A DNA stretch of 64,000 nucleotides from Spirochaetes bacterium GWF1_51_8. GTDB lineage: Bacteria; Spirochaetota; Brevinematia; Brevinematales; GWF1-51-8. Shown here in pieces: positions 26,685 to 35,694 of the stretch (position 1 is the stretch's first letter; every line of letters starts with the position of its first letter). The stretch is from positions 79,192 to 143,191 of the forward strand of contig MIBE01000053.1 of assembly GCA_001829415.1 (NCBI GenBank). Reading direction: 5' to 3'. Position numbers and translations under genes: made by a program. The notes under the pieces were generated by a model. That model was not told where the DNA came from. It searched no databases and was given only the letters and a program-made list of their open reading frames with translations.

Positions 26685-28403
26685 ATGCCGGGAATCAATG
26701 TCGATAACGAGATATCGATCGTCTTGTCCGGGGAAGCCGGTCAGGGGATTCAGACAGTCGAGATCATACTCACCCATATCCTGAAAAACTCGGGATTCCA
26801 TGTATTCGCCACTAAGGAATATATGTCGCGGGTCAGGGGGGGGAGCAATTCCACCGAGATCAGGGTGTCGTCCGCACGGGTAGACTCGTACACGGACAGG
26901 ATCGATCTATTGGTCGCGCTCGATCCGGACATCACGCGGCTGAGCGGACGGATCGGGAAGGACACCCTCGTAGTCGGCGACGCCTCGAAGATCGGCAAGG
27001 GTTACAACATTGTCGATACTGTGTTCGAAAAACTCGCCGAGCCGTTGGGGAGCGCGGTCTATTCGAATATCATCGCGGTGGGGGCGCTTCTGGCGCTTTT
27101 CGGTATCGGCACCACGCCCCTCGAAGAATATATCCGTAAGCGCTTCGGCGCGAAGTCCGAGGATATCCTCGATAAAAATTTCCAGGCCGCGAAGATCGGA
27201 AACACACTCGGGACGAAATGGCGCGGCGAGGGAACGGTAGGGATCGGCTTTTCACCCAGGGACGGGCTCGCCGACGAAATCCTCGTTTCCGGCGCGGAGG
27301 CCGTCGGTCTCGGGGCGTTAGCCGGAGGGTGCAATTTCGTCTCGTCCTACCCGATGTCGCCCGGGAGTTCTGTCCTGCATGTGCTCGCGTCGCTCTCCAA
27401 CGATTTCCCGTTGATAGTGGAACAGGCCGAGGATGAAATCGCCGCGATTAACATGGGAATCGGCGCATGGTACGCCGGGGCGCGTGCGATGGTCACCACT
27501 TCCGGGGGCGGATTCGCGCTGATGAGCGAAGGGGTGAGTCTCGCGGGGATGGTCGAAAGCCCGATGGTGATCCATATCGGACAGCGTCCGGGACCCGCGA
27601 CAGGCCTTCCCACCCGCACCGAGCAGGGCGACCTCGATCTCGCGATGTTTGCCGGGCATGGCGACTTCGCGCGGGCGATTTACGCGCCGGGAAGCCTCGC
27701 CGACGCTTACAGTCTCGCGGCGCTGGCGTTCGATACGGCGGATAAGTACCAGATACCTGTGTTTATCCTGACCGACCAGTATTTTCTCGATTCCTACTAT
27801 AATATTAAACCGTTCGATCCCAAAACCGGAATGACCGAACCCTATCTTGAGAAGACGGACGAGGATTATAAACGTTACCGGCTGACTCCCGGCGGAATCA
27901 GCCCGAGGGGGATACCCGGCTACGGTGACGGGTTTGTCCGCGCGGACAGCGACGAGCACGACGAAGAGGGGCGGATTACCGAGAGCGCGGAAGTGAGGCG
28001 AAAGATGGTGGAGAAACGGCACGCGAGGCTCGGCCCGCTCTCCGAGAACGCAATCCCGCCCGAACTGATCGGGCCGTCCGGCTACGAGACGCTGATCGTC
28101 GGATGGGGCTCGACGCGGAATATAGTCCGCGAGACCCTCGAAAAGCTCGCCCGGCCGAAGCTCGCGTTCGCCCACTTCAAGCAGGTCTGCCCCCTGCCGC
28201 CATCGGCGCTCGACATCCTAGAACGCGCGAAAAAGCTGATCCTTGTCGAGAATAACGCGGCCGGACAGTTCGGCGCGCTCCTCCGGCGGAATCACGGGAT
28301 CGAGTTCGATCATAAGATTCTCCAGTCCGACGGGTTTCCGTTCTCGCCCGAAAATCTCGCGGTCCGGCTGGAAGAGATTATCGGTAAAGGAGGCGGCAAA
28401 TGA
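26685..28403 (+). CDS. korA: 2-oxoacid:acceptor oxidoreductase, fused gamma-alpha subunit
   Basis: 572 residues. The gamma domain (1-185) has SGEAGQGIQT and MSRVRGGSNSTEIR. The alpha/pyrimidine-binding domain begins near 195 with SGAEAVGLGAL and includes SSYPMSPGSS and EQAEDEIAAINM. A C-terminal transketolase-like part ends the protein. With KorB it would oxidise a 2-oxoacid with CoA, passing electrons to ferredoxin; 2-oxoglutarate is the likeliest substrate for this fused type, though pyruvate or branched acids are possible. No 4Fe-4S ferredoxin-type delta gene is present. GGAGG precedes the ATG. The stop overlaps the korB start (ATGA). Confidence 0.93.
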   Translation: MPGINVDNEISIVLSGEAGQGIQTVEIILTHILKNSGFHVFATKEYMSRVRGGSNSTEIRVSSARVDSYTDRIDLLVALDPDITRLSGRIGKDTLVVGDASKIGKGYNIVDTVFEKLAEPLGSAVYSNIIAVGALLALFGIGTTPLEEYIRKRFGAKSEDILDKNFQAAKIGNTLGTKWRGEGTVGIGFSPRDGLADEILVSGAEAVGLGALAGGCNFVSSYPMSPGSSVLHVLASLSNDFPLIVEQAEDEIAAINMGIGAWYAGARAMVTTSGGGFALMSEGVSLAGMVESPMVIHIGQRPGPATGLPTRTEQGDLDLAMFAGHGDFARAIYAPGSLADAYSLAALAFDTADKYQIPVFILTDQYFLDSYYNIKPFDPKTGMTEPYLEKTDEDYKRYRLTPGGISPRGIPGYGDGFVRADSDEHDEEGRITESAEVRRKMVEKRHARLGPLSENAIPPELIGPSGYETLIVGWGSTRNIVRETLEKLARPKLAFAHFKQVCPLPPSALDILERAKKLILVENNAAGQFGALLRRNHGIEFDHKILQSDGFPFSPENLAVRLEEIIGKGGGK

Positions 28404-29257
28404 ATCCCTACGATCTTCCCGGGATCGATATCGCGTGGTGTCCCGGATGCGGTAATTTCTCCATCCTCAAGACGGTCAAAGACACGCTCGCCGGATTGGA
28501 TATTCCTCAAAATCAGGTTGTCTATGTGTCGGGGATCGGCCAGGCGGCGAAAATACCCCAGTATGTGAATGCAAGCTATTTCAACGGCCTGCACGGGCGG
28601 GCGTTACCCGTCGCGACGGCGATCAAGATGTCCAACCCGGGGCTGACTGTGATCGCGGAAGGCGGCGACGGCGATATGTACGGCGAGGGCGGCAATCACT
28701 TCATCCATACGATCCGCCGCAATCCCGATATCGCACACTTTGTCCATAACAACATGGTGTACGGCCTGACTAAAGGCCAGGCCTCGCCGACAACTCCTGT
28801 CGGGATGAAAACCCCCGTGCAGATCAACGGCGTGACGAACGAGCCGTTCAATCCCATCGCGGTGGCGCTCGCTCTGGACGCGCCGTTTATCGCGAGGGCT
28901 TACAGCGCGGATATCGCCCAGCTCAAGGACATCCTGAGGCAGGCGATTCTCTTCAAGGGATACGCGCTCGTGGACATTCTGCACCCGTGCGTGACGTTCA
29001 ACAAGCTCAATACCTACCAGTGGTACAAGGAGAACACCTATTACCTCGACTCCTCGCACGACCCGTCCGACCGGCAAAAGGCGTTCGGAATAGCGGTCGC
29101 CGGGGGCAAGCTCGCGCTCGGGGTGATCTACAGGCATGAGGGCAAACCGACCCTGACCGACAACCTGCATGTGTACCGTGAGACCCGCGACCCGCTTTAC
29201 CTGCGGAAGCCCGACCGGAAGAAGCTTGGTGAGATCATCCGTTCCAAGAGCGAGTAG
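28400..29257 (+). CDS. korB: 2-oxoacid:acceptor oxidoreductase, beta subunit
   Basis: 285 residues. WCPGCGNFSIL near residue 12-22 gives two Fe-S-type cysteines. The thiamine-diphosphate motif runs from GGDGDMYGEGGNHF to HNNMVYGLTKGQ. HPCVTFNKLNTYQWYK is a typical beta-subunit segment. It forms the catalytic half of the enzyme with KorA and overlaps that gene by four bases, so equal synthesis by coupling is expected. Fewer than the usual three cluster ligands are obvious beyond CPGC and the later C in HPCV. Confidence 0.95.
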   Translation: MNPYDLPGIDIAWCPGCGNFSILKTVKDTLAGLDIPQNQVVYVSGIGQAAKIPQYVNASYFNGLHGRALPVATAIKMSNPGLTVIAEGGDGDMYGEGGNHFIHTIRRNPDIAHFVHNNMVYGLTKGQASPTTPVGMKTPVQINGVTNEPFNPIAVALALDAPFIARAYSADIAQLKDILRQAILFKGYALVDILHPCVTFNKLNTYQWYKENTYYLDSSHDPSDRQKAFGIAVAGGKLALGVIYRHEGKPTLTDNLHVYRETRDPLYLRKPDRKKLGEIIRSKSE

Positions 29258-29299
29258 GTTTCGTTAGGGATTGACCGGGGACAGTGTATAAACCGAATC

Positions 29300-29328
29300 T
29301 TGCCGAAACGGCGAAATAATAGTATACT
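29300..29328 (+). promoter_or_regulatory. Promoter of the hslVU operon
   Basis: TTGCCG at 29300-29305, 17 bp, TATACT at 29323-29328. It leaves about 24 nt before the hslV ATG with GGAGG. Confidence 0.62.
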
Positions 29329-29358
29329 TTTCCATGCGCGGAATACCGTGGAGGGAAA

Positions 29359-29907
29359 ATGAGTTCTGGAAAATGGCGTTCGACGACCGTGATCGCGGTA
29401 CGTCATGAAGGACGGGTCGCGATGGCCGGAGACGGCCAGGTGACGTTCGGCGAAACGGTCATCAAGGAGACGGCGAACAAGATACGCACCCTCCGTAAGG
29501 GAAGCGTGATGGCGGGTTTCGCGGGTTCGGCGGCGGACGCGTTCTCGCTTCTCGAAAAGTTCGAGGGGAAGCTCGAGGAACATACCGGCGACCTTGTGCG
29601 CGCAAGCGTCCAGCTCGCGAAGGAATGGCGCACCGATAAAATCCTCCGCCAGCTCGAAGCGTTGATTGTCGTAGCGGATAAAAAGAACATGCTCGTCATC
29701 TCGGGCAACGGCAATGTGCTGGAGCCGGAGCACGACGTAGCGGCGATAGGTTCCGGGGGGCAATTCGCCCGCGCGGCCGCCCTTGCGTACATCCGTTCCG
29801 GGGTGAAAATGACGGCGGCGGAGATCGCCCGCGAGTCGCTGAAGATCGCGTCGGAAATCTGTATTTATACCAATTCCAATATCCAAGTAGAAGAAATCCC
29901 GGAGTAA
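29359..29907 (+). CDS. hslV: ATP-dependent protease proteolytic subunit HslV
   Basis: 182 residues. T9 of STTVIAV should be the N-terminal nucleophile after removal of an 8-residue leader, as in ClpQ of Gram-positive bacteria. [11 protein letters not shown] and the [13 protein letters not shown] segment are family hallmarks. It forms a double hexamer that degrades proteins unfolded by HslU, whose gene starts 3 bp after its stop. GGAGG lies 5 bp before the ATG. Confidence 0.97.
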   Translation: MSSGKWRSTTVIAVRHEGRVAMAGDGQVTFGETVIKETANKIRTLRKGSVMAGFAGSAADAFSLLEKFEGKLEEHTGDLVRASVQLAKEWRTDKILRQLEALIVVADKKNMLVISGNGNVLEPEHDVAAIGSGGQFARAAALAYIRSGVKMTAAEIARESLKIASEICIYTNSNIQVEEIPE

Positions 29908-29910
29908 ACG

Positions 29911-31308
29911 ATGGTAAATCAGTTAGATAAAGACCTCGGTTCGTTTATCGCGAACGACATGGACAAATTCAAGCCCAAGGACGTGGTCGCGCTTTTAGAC
30001 CAGTATATTATCGGGCAGGACCGCGCGAAGAAATTAGTCGCGCTTGCGCTCCGTAACCGGATGCGGCGGAAGCTCGTCCCCGAGGAACTCCGTGAGGAAA
30101 TCTCACCGAAGAACATCCTTATGATCGGGCCGACCGGGGTGGGGAAAACCGAGATCGCGAGGCGCATGGCTCAGCTTGTGGACGCGCCGTTTGTCAAAGT
30201 CGAGGCCACGAAGTTTACCGAACGCGGCTATGTGGGGCGCGACGTCGAATACATGATCCGCGGCCTTGTCAATAACTCGGTCAACCAGGTCAAATCCCGG
30301 ATGCGCGAGGAAGTCCGCGAGTCGGTGCTTCCCGAGGTGGCGAAAAATCTCCATAAGGCAGTCTGGGCCGTTCTGACCGAACAGGGCGAGATCAACGAGT
30401 TCGAGATGCCGCCCTCCGACAAGCGCAAGCTGAAGTCGGATATCGCGAAGAAGATCGCGCTGGGCGAGTACGACCAGCTCACTATAGAGATCAAGGTAAA
30501 AAAGAAACCCTCGGCGATATTCCCGATGGTGGATATGTTCCCCGGGATGGACGATGTCGAGAACAGCTTTTCGTCGCTATTCGGCGGCGAGGGCGGGATC
30601 GAGACCGAGGAAAAGCGCAAGATGAGCGTGAAGGACGCGCGCGAGACCCTGACAGAACAACTGCTCGATGAAAGAATCGATAAAGATAAAGCGATCCAGC
30701 TCGGCCTGAAATGGGCGCAGGAGATGGGGATCGTCTTCCTCGACGAGATCGACAAGATCGCCGATAAGGCGTCAGGGCAAGGCCCCGACGTATCCCGCGA
30801 GGGAGTCCAGCGCGACCTCCTGCCGATAGTCGAAGGGACGACGGTCAGCACCAAATACGGCGCGGTGAAAACAGACCATATCCTGTTTATCGCGGCTGGC
30901 GCGTTCCACATCTCGAAACCGTCGGACATGATCCCCGAGCTCCAGGGCAGATTCCCGATCCGTGTCGAAATGGAAAGCCTGACACGCGAAGACCTGAAGC
31001 GGATACTGACCGAACCGAAAAGCTCGCTGATCCGGCAGTACACCGAGCTTCTCGAGACCGAAGGGGTGAAAGTCTCCTTCCACGAGTCGGCGTTCGAGAA
31101 GATCGCGGATATCGCGTTCGAGATCAACAGCACGCTCGAGGATATCGGCGCGCGGCGTCTCCATACGATCATGGAGTTCCTGATGGAAGACGTTTCCTAC
31201 GACGCGCCCGAGATGAACGGCCAGAAGGTCAAGATCACGAGCGATTATGTGGAGAAACGGCTCAAGACGATCATCAAAGACAGCGATATCACAAAGTATA
31301 TATTGTAG
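29911..31308 (+). CDS. hslU: ATP-dependent protease ATPase subunit HslU
   Basis: 465 residues. Walker A is GPTGVGKTE (73-81), followed by FTERGYVGRDVE. A variable I domain spans about 110-265. Walker B is GIVFLDEIDKIA, and QGRFPIRVEMESL and IGARRLHT carry the sensor regions. The protein ends in YIL; this C-terminal tail inserts into HslV to open it. It unfolds substrates for HslV. The gene follows hslV by 3 bp, with no separate promoter seen. Confidence 0.97.
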   Translation: MVNQLDKDLGSFIANDMDKFKPKDVVALLDQYIIGQDRAKKLVALALRNRMRRKLVPEELREEISPKNILMIGPTGVGKTEIARRMAQLVDAPFVKVEATKFTERGYVGRDVEYMIRGLVNNSVNQVKSRMREEVRESVLPEVAKNLHKAVWAVLTEQGEINEFEMPPSDKRKLKSDIAKKIALGEYDQLTIEIKVKKKPSAIFPMVDMFPGMDDVENSFSSLFGGEGGIETEEKRKMSVKDARETLTEQLLDERIDKDKAIQLGLKWAQEMGIVFLDEIDKIADKASGQGPDVSREGVQRDLLPIVEGTTVSTKYGAVKTDHILFIAAGAFHISKPSDMIPELQGRFPIRVEMESLTREDLKRILTEPKSSLIRQYTELLETEGVKVSFHESAFEKIADIAFEINSTLEDIGARRLHTIMEFLMEDVSYDAPEMNGQKVKITSDYVEKRLKTIIKDSDITKYIL

Positions 31309-31320
31309 GCGGAACACGGC

Positions 31321-31620
31321 ATGGACACCATGACGATCATCTATATCTCGATGGGAGTGCTCGCGGCAATAGTAATCTTCCTCTATAGCCTCCCGGTGAT
31401 TCGCGGAAAGATGCGCGAGGGCAAAAGCGCGCAGGGGTACGAAGTGCGTCCTGTCAGCAAGACCGCACAGGAGCAGGAGAAAGTCTGCCCCGTCTGCAAG
31501 ACTCCGTTGACCGACGAAGATGTAGTTTATGTCAAGACATATAAAGGCGAGCCTGAGGACAAGGTCTTCATCAAGGGATGTTCCTACTGCTACGACCCCA
31601 ACAAAACCAAACGGGGATAG
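31321..31620 (+). CDS. Small membrane protein with zinc ribbon
   Basis: 99 residues. One N-terminal membrane helix (about 5-25), a basic linker, and a C-terminal ribbon with C56-x2-C59 and C87-x2-C90. It lies 12 bp after hslU and one base before the DUF89 gene, so it belongs to the same transcript. The Cys pairs suggest zinc binding on the cytoplasmic side. No named family recognised. A second in-frame ATG three codons in is possible. Confidence 0.78.
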   Translation: MDTMTIIYISMGVLAAIVIFLYSLPVIRGKMREGKSAQGYEVRPVSKTAQEQEKVCPVCKTPLTDEDVVYVKTYKGEPEDKVFIKGCSYCYDPNKTKRG

Positions 31621-31621
31621 C

Positions 31622-32503
31622 ATGACCGTAAACTCATCCTGCTTGCCGTGTATGAACTCTCAGGTCGATCGATTGATCCGGCTGACTACGAAAAACGAAA
31701 CCCACGCCAATTCTATCCGTAAGATGATCGACGAAATGATGAGGGAATTACCTGTCGAGAAACTGAGCCCGCCGGAGATCGCGCAGATGGTCTATTCGGT
31801 GATCGCGAAAAACACCGGCGTCGAAGACCCGTTCTCGCGGGAGAAAAAGAACTCCAACCGTGAGGCGATGGAGTTGTATCCGTTATTCCGCGAGTTCGCT
31901 GAACGTCACGAGGACAGGCTTTCGGCGGCGGTAAAACTCGCCGCGCTCGGCAATATTATCGACTACGCGATACACGGACATGTGCCGGACGCCGACTCGA
32001 TCATGAGAGAGGCGGACAGTTCGTCGTTCACGGTCGATAGTCTCGAACGTTTCCGGGCGGAGCTTGCGGTGGCGAAGAGCCTGTTCTATATCCTCGACAA
32101 CTCGGGCGAGATCGTGCTCGACAGGATCATGATCGAAACGCTGAAGGAGCTGTATCCTTCGCTCGCGATCACGGCGGCGGTACGTTCGGGCCCGGTGATC
32201 AACGATGTCACTCTCGAAGACGCGGTTGAGGTAGGGCTGGATTCGCTTGTTCCGGTGGTCACACCGGGCGGGGAGCCGTTACCGGGGATACCCGTGACAC
32301 GCGGCCCCGAGTTCGATACGCTGTTCAGAAAGTCGGATATCGTGCTCGCGAAGGGGCAGGGGAACTTCGAGTCCCGGGGAATTAGCCGGCCGGTTTATCA
32401 CCTTTTTAAAATTAAATGCGGGGTTGTTTCGAATATGATGAAGCACCCGGAAAACAGCCTGATATTTTATTACCGGAGCGGACCGGAAGATGAACCGAGA
32501 TAA
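31622..32503 (+). CDS. DUF89/damage-control phosphatase family protein
   Basis: 293 residues from the ATG at 31622. C7-x2-C10 at the N terminus and the metal-site segments ILDNSGEIVLD and LAKGQGNFES place it in the DUF89 group with an extra CxxC, mostly of anaerobes and archaea. Family members are metal-dependent phosphatases that remove damaged or harmful phospho-metabolites; the substrate here is unknown. It starts one base after the zinc-ribbon gene and its end overlaps the next gene by 14 bp. Confidence 0.9.
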   Translation: MTVNSSCLPCMNSQVDRLIRLTTKNETHANSIRKMIDEMMRELPVEKLSPPEIAQMVYSVIAKNTGVEDPFSREKKNSNREAMELYPLFREFAERHEDRLSAAVKLAALGNIIDYAIHGHVPDADSIMREADSSSFTVDSLERFRAELAVAKSLFYILDNSGEIVLDRIMIETLKELYPSLAITAAVRSGPVINDVTLEDAVEVGLDSLVPVVTPGGEPLPGIPVTRGPEFDTLFRKSDIVLAKGQGNFESRGISRPVYHLFKIKCGVVSNMMKHPENSLIFYYRSGPEDEPR

Positions 32504-33092
32504 CCAGCCGAAGAATTCCGCCGGCCGTCTGATCCTGAAAATCTGTATAGGTATCCTGATCGGAGTGGTACTCCTTTTCCTCTCCTCTCTCGCCGTAGTC
32601 CAGTTCTACCCGGCGGCCGAGGAGATGAACGGGGTCAAGGAGCTCGCGGTCATCTTCGGGGCGGGTATCACGAAGGAAGGGCCGAGTACCGCACTCCAAA
32701 TGCGTCTCGATAAGGGGATCGAACTTTATAAGAATTCGCAGGTGAAATATTTCTTTGTGAGCGGAACCCAGTACGAAGTCCGGAGTATGAAGGCTTATCT
32801 CATCAAACATAAAATTCCCGGAAAGAGCATCATCGAGGACAAACTGGGCGTGACCACCCACGAGACTATGGTGAACGTGAAATCGTTCACGGAAAAGAAA
32901 AAGGTGAACGGGATCGTGTTTATCAGCCAGAAATACCACATTCCCCGGATCGTGTTGTTTGCCTTACGGACTGGGATCACCAACGCGGCATTTATCGCCG
33001 CCGAACGGAAGGAGATCCAGCTTAAGCATCTCTGGACGTACACTATCCGTGAAGCCCTTGCGCTCGCGAGAGCGTTCATCCTCAACTACTGA
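32490..33092 (+). CDS. SanA/YdcF-like DUF218 membrane protein
   Basis: 200 residues. One N-terminal membrane helix (about 13-35), then a DUF218 domain with VIFGAGITKEGPS, RLDKGIELY, YFFVSG and TTHETMVNV, and ISQKYHIPR. E. coli relatives SanA and ElyC affect envelope integrity and the supply of lipid carrier; activity is not defined. It overlaps the DUF89 gene by 14 bp and queE follows one base later. Confidence 0.88.
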   Translation: MNRDNQPKNSAGRLILKICIGILIGVVLLFLSSLAVVQFYPAAEEMNGVKELAVIFGAGITKEGPSTALQMRLDKGIELYKNSQVKYFFVSGTQYEVRSMKAYLIKHKIPGKSIIEDKLGVTTHETMVNVKSFTEKKKVNGIVFISQKYHIPRIVLFALRTGITNAAFIAAERKEIQLKHLWTYTIREALALARAFILNY

Positions 33093-33093
33093 T

Positions 33094-33828
33094 ATGGAAA
33101 AAAAAGCTAATATCGCCGAAATCTTCTATTCCCTCCAGGGCGAAGGCCCGGAATGCGGAACGCCGTATGTGTTCGTAAGGTTTACCGGCTGTAATATCTG
33201 CTGCCGTTACTGCGACACGGTTTGGGCAAACATTCCCGCCGGAAGCGCGAGGATCATCATGCCCGGCACTGAGACCGCCGTTCAAATCCCGAACCCTATT
33301 ACCGAAAGAGACTTTCTCAAGATCGTCTCTCAGTTCGATACGAAGCGGATGTGCTTTACGGGCGGGGAGCCGATGCTCCATTCGGAGTTTATCGAAAGCA
33401 TCATGGGAAGGCTGGACGGAGTCCGCCTGCTCATGGAAACGAACGGCACCCTTGCCGAACGGATCACGGACAGACTGGTCGAACGGATCGAAGTCTGGTC
33501 GGTGGACATTAAACTACCCTCGGTGTCCGGCGAGAGCGTGGTCGAAATGAACAGGCAATTCCTCCTCCGGCTCAAGGACGCGAAGCAGACCGTGATTAAG
33601 GCGGTCTTCTCGGACTATACCCCTTCCTCCGAACTCCAGACTGCCTACGAGATTGCGAAAGAGTATTTCTCGTTCAATAAGAATATCACGCTGGTGTTTC
33701 AGCCGGTGAGCGGAGAATCGGGTATCCATCTGGGCGAGAACTACCGTGAGGTGTTCGATATCCTGACCGGCTGCCCGTTCGAGGCGCGGCTTCTGCCGCA
33801 GGTGCATAAGGTGCTGAAGATACTTTAG
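33094..33828 (+). CDS. queE: 7-carboxy-7-deazaguanine synthase QueE
   Basis: 244 residues from the ATG one base after the previous stop. The radical SAM cluster is C33-x3-C37-x2-C40, followed by DT as in QueE. FYSLQGEGPECG at 11-22 and CFTGGEPMLH (about 88-97) are also typical. It performs the ring contraction that makes 7-carboxy-7-deazaguanine on the path to queuosine. QueC, QueD and QueF are not in the window. It ends the operon starting with hslV. Confidence 0.95.
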   Translation: MEKKANIAEIFYSLQGEGPECGTPYVFVRFTGCNICCRYCDTVWANIPAGSARIIMPGTETAVQIPNPITERDFLKIVSQFDTKRMCFTGGEPMLHSEFIESIMGRLDGVRLLMETNGTLAERITDRLVERIEVWSVDIKLPSVSGESVVEMNRQFLLRLKDAKQTVIKAVFSDYTPSSELQTAYEIAKEYFSFNKNITLVFQPVSGESGIHLGENYREVFDILTGCPFEARLLPQVHKVLKIL

Positions 33829-33860
33829 GATAGGCACTGTCAGGAATGACGGGTAAATCG

Positions 33861-33898
33861 AAAAACCCGTCTCCCTCCGTGTTCCGAAGACAGACGGG
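33861..33898. terminator. Bidirectional terminator after queE
   Basis: CCCGTCT at 33866-33872 pairs with AGACGGG at 33892-33898. On the minus strand it is followed by five T, so it mainly serves the converging lipoprotein. Confidence 0.75.
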
Positions 33899-33907
33899 CT
33901 CTTTCGT

Positions 33908-34318
33908 TTAATTCTTTAATCCGGCCTTTTCATAGTAGTCGTTGATTTCGTTCACCTTATCGGAAAAAACCTTATCTTCTTCCGGGTCTGCGATACCCGA
34001 GGAAATCCTGGGCATATCCATCGCGAATTTGGTAACGACGGTCATGAAGTTCACCACTTCCTGCGACGGCTCGTTGGTCTGGGGATACCCGGCGCGGAGC
34101 ATGGATTCGATATAGGCCTTGACGACCGATTCGTACTTACCGAGCCATTCCTTCCAGTCGGCGATCTTCGACGGTTCGAGCGCGAGAAGGTCGGCGGGCG
34201 ATACCTGCGGGTCTACCCCTACAGCGGGGGCGGAATTGGTCGCGGCGGCGGTGTTGTTGTTTCCGCATCCGGAAATCACCGTGAAAAAGAGCGCGATGAT
34301 TAATAAGCTATATTTCAT
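33908..34318 (-). CDS. Small lipoprotein, unknown function
   Basis: 136 residues. The signal peptide ends in TVISGC. A low-complexity linker rich in Asn/Ala/Thr is followed by a helical domain with WKEWLGKYESVVKAYIESM. GGAGG precedes the ATG. It stands alone with its own promoter and terminator. No family recognised. Confidence 0.72.
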   Translation of the reverse strand: MKYSLLIIALFFTVISGCGNNNTAAATNSAPAVGVDPQVSPADLLALEPSKIADWKEWLGKYESVVKAYIESMLRAGYPQTNEPSQEVVNFMTVVTKFAMDMPRISSGIADPEEDKVFSDKVNEINDYYEKAGLKN

Positions 34319-34344
34319 AGATACCTCCGAAATGTTTCAGGAGT

Positions 34345-34373
34345 ATTTTAATTTCCAACCCGTATAAAGTCAA
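34345..34373 (-). promoter_or_regulatory. Promoter of the small lipoprotein
   Basis: Minus strand TTGACT (34373-34368), 17 bp, TAAAAT (34350-34345). Confidence 0.66.
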
Positions 34374-34388
34374 TTCCCAATCTCCTGC

Positions 34389-34417
34389 TTGATAAAACGC
34401 GCACCCGGGCGTATAAT
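34389..34417 (+). promoter_or_regulatory. Promoter of the Xer recombinase
   Basis: TTGATA at 34389-34394, 17 bp, TATAAT at 34412-34417; divergent from the lipoprotein promoter. Confidence 0.72.
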
Positions 34418-34457
34418 GTAGCGACGGTGTATTCCGATAAGTATGACGGGAGCGAAA

Positions 34458-35342
34458 ATGAAAGAAACGATCGACGGGTTTATCCGTTACATCCGCTACG
34501 AAAAAGCCTATTCGGAGAACACGCTCAAGGCGTACTCCGAGGATTTCGAGTCGTTCCTTCAATTCTGCGATGAAGCCGGGATATCCGGTTTCGGCGAGAT
34601 CGACTACCGTGTGCTGATGAACTACCTGACCGAACTCAGCGAGCGCCGTCTGAAAGCGTCGAGCCTCGAACGGAAGGTCGCGTCGTTGAAATCGCTCTAC
34701 AAGTACCTGATCCGCGAGGGTTTAGTCCGAAAAAACCCCGCCGACCTGCTCTCCTCGCCGAAGAAGGAAAAACGCCTCCCGTCGGTAATGGAGAAGTCCG
34801 AGGTGCTCGATTTGATCGGTTCGATCTCCGGCGAGGACGCCCTGTCCCTGCGCGATAAGGCGATGATTACGTTGCTCTACGCGAGCGGCCTGCGCGTGTC
34901 CGAACTGACCGGGCTCGACATCCATGACGTCGACTACACCCAGGGCATCGTCCGTGTGACTGGCAAGGGCTCGAAGGAGCGGATCATCCCGACAGGCGAA
35001 ACCGCGCGTGCCCTGCTTGTCCGTTATATGGGGCTGCGTAACGAGTTCGGGCCGGTGCAGGGCGATCACGCGTTATTCCTCACCCGCCTCGGGAAACGGA
35101 TATCCGACCGGATGATCCGTTATATCCTGAACTCGTATGTCGACAAGCTCGCGCTCAGGAAGAATATCCACCCACACACCCTCCGGCATACGTTCGCGAC
35201 TCATCTGCTCGAGAACGGCGCGAATATCCGCGTGATCCAGGAGATGCTCGGCCATTCCAGCCTGTCGACCACCCAGATATATACCCATCTCTCGCCCGAG
35301 AAGCTGAAAGAGAGCTACGATAAGTTCCATCCGCATGCATGA
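34458..35342 (+). CDS. Tyrosine recombinase XerC/XerD
   Basis: 294 residues from the ATG with GGGAG upstream; an ATG 15 bp earlier is less well placed. All active-site residues are present: R146 (SGLRVSE), K170 (GKGSKER), H240 and R243 (HTLRH), H266 (LGHSS) and the nucleophile Y275 (TQIYTH). The N-terminal SAM-like core-binding domain covers 1-95. It resolves chromosome dimers at dif with a partner recombinase. XerC and XerD cannot be told apart by reading; only one copy is in the window. Confidence 0.93.
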   Translation: MKETIDGFIRYIRYEKAYSENTLKAYSEDFESFLQFCDEAGISGFGEIDYRVLMNYLTELSERRLKASSLERKVASLKSLYKYLIREGLVRKNPADLLSSPKKEKRLPSVMEKSEVLDLIGSISGEDALSLRDKAMITLLYASGLRVSELTGLDIHDVDYTQGIVRVTGKGSKERIIPTGETARALLVRYMGLRNEFGPVQGDHALFLTRLGKRISDRMIRYILNSYVDKLALRKNIHPHTLRHTFATHLLENGANIRVIQEMLGHSSLSTTQIYTHLSPEKLKESYDKFHPHA

Positions 35343-35348
35343 AAAGGC

Positions 35349-35490
35349 TAGTTGACAAACTATACTTGTCATTGCGAGCAAATCCGACAGGATGTGCGAA
35401 GCAAACCATTTAAATATTCGACAATAAACTACACTGACTGCTTCTACCGCGCTTCAAAAAATTTTGTTGCGCGGTATCGCAGTGACAAAA
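35349..35490 (+). repeat. Family 2 dispersed repeat
   Basis: Begins GTTGACAAACTATACTTGTC and ends TCGCAGTGACAAAA, with TGACAAA at both ends (35353-35359 and 35483-35489) and TTGTCATTGCGA inverted inside. No gene fits in the 352-bp gap between the Xer gene and the U32 peptidase; the rest holds only the next fragment and AT-rich sequence. Confidence 0.75.
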
Positions 35491-35507
35491 AACTCTATTC
35501 AGTTCTG

Positions 35508-35552
35508 AAAAATGTTCTTTTATTATGAGTGATAGAGTTTTTAGAACTGCCT
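35508..35552 (-). repeat. Family 1 terminal fragment
   Basis: CAGTTCTGAAAAA near the left and AGTTTTTAGAACTGCCT at 35536-35552 form an inverted pair. The 17-base right end is identical to 38869-38885. Confidence 0.6.
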
Positions 35553-35694
35553 CTATTTATATCCCTGTTCATCTGTTGGACCCGCGCCCATCTTCGTTCT
35601 ATCGAAATACTATTATTGAATCCCAATTCGACACGGATGATAGGATGAGCACGGATATAGACTGCGAGGTTGTATACTTTTCACTTGTCACTTT

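Noticed and set aside
27318..28175. A 285-codon frame opposite korA
   Set aside because: Arg/Gly-rich shadow frame with no recognisable fold.
30228..31172. A 314-codon open frame opposite hslU
   Set aside because: Ser/Arg-rich antisense shadow of a conserved gene; no domain and no start signals.
34458..35342. The Xer recombinase as a phage or integron integrase
   Set aside because: Length and active-site context match housekeeping XerC/XerD, and there are no phage or cassette genes around it.
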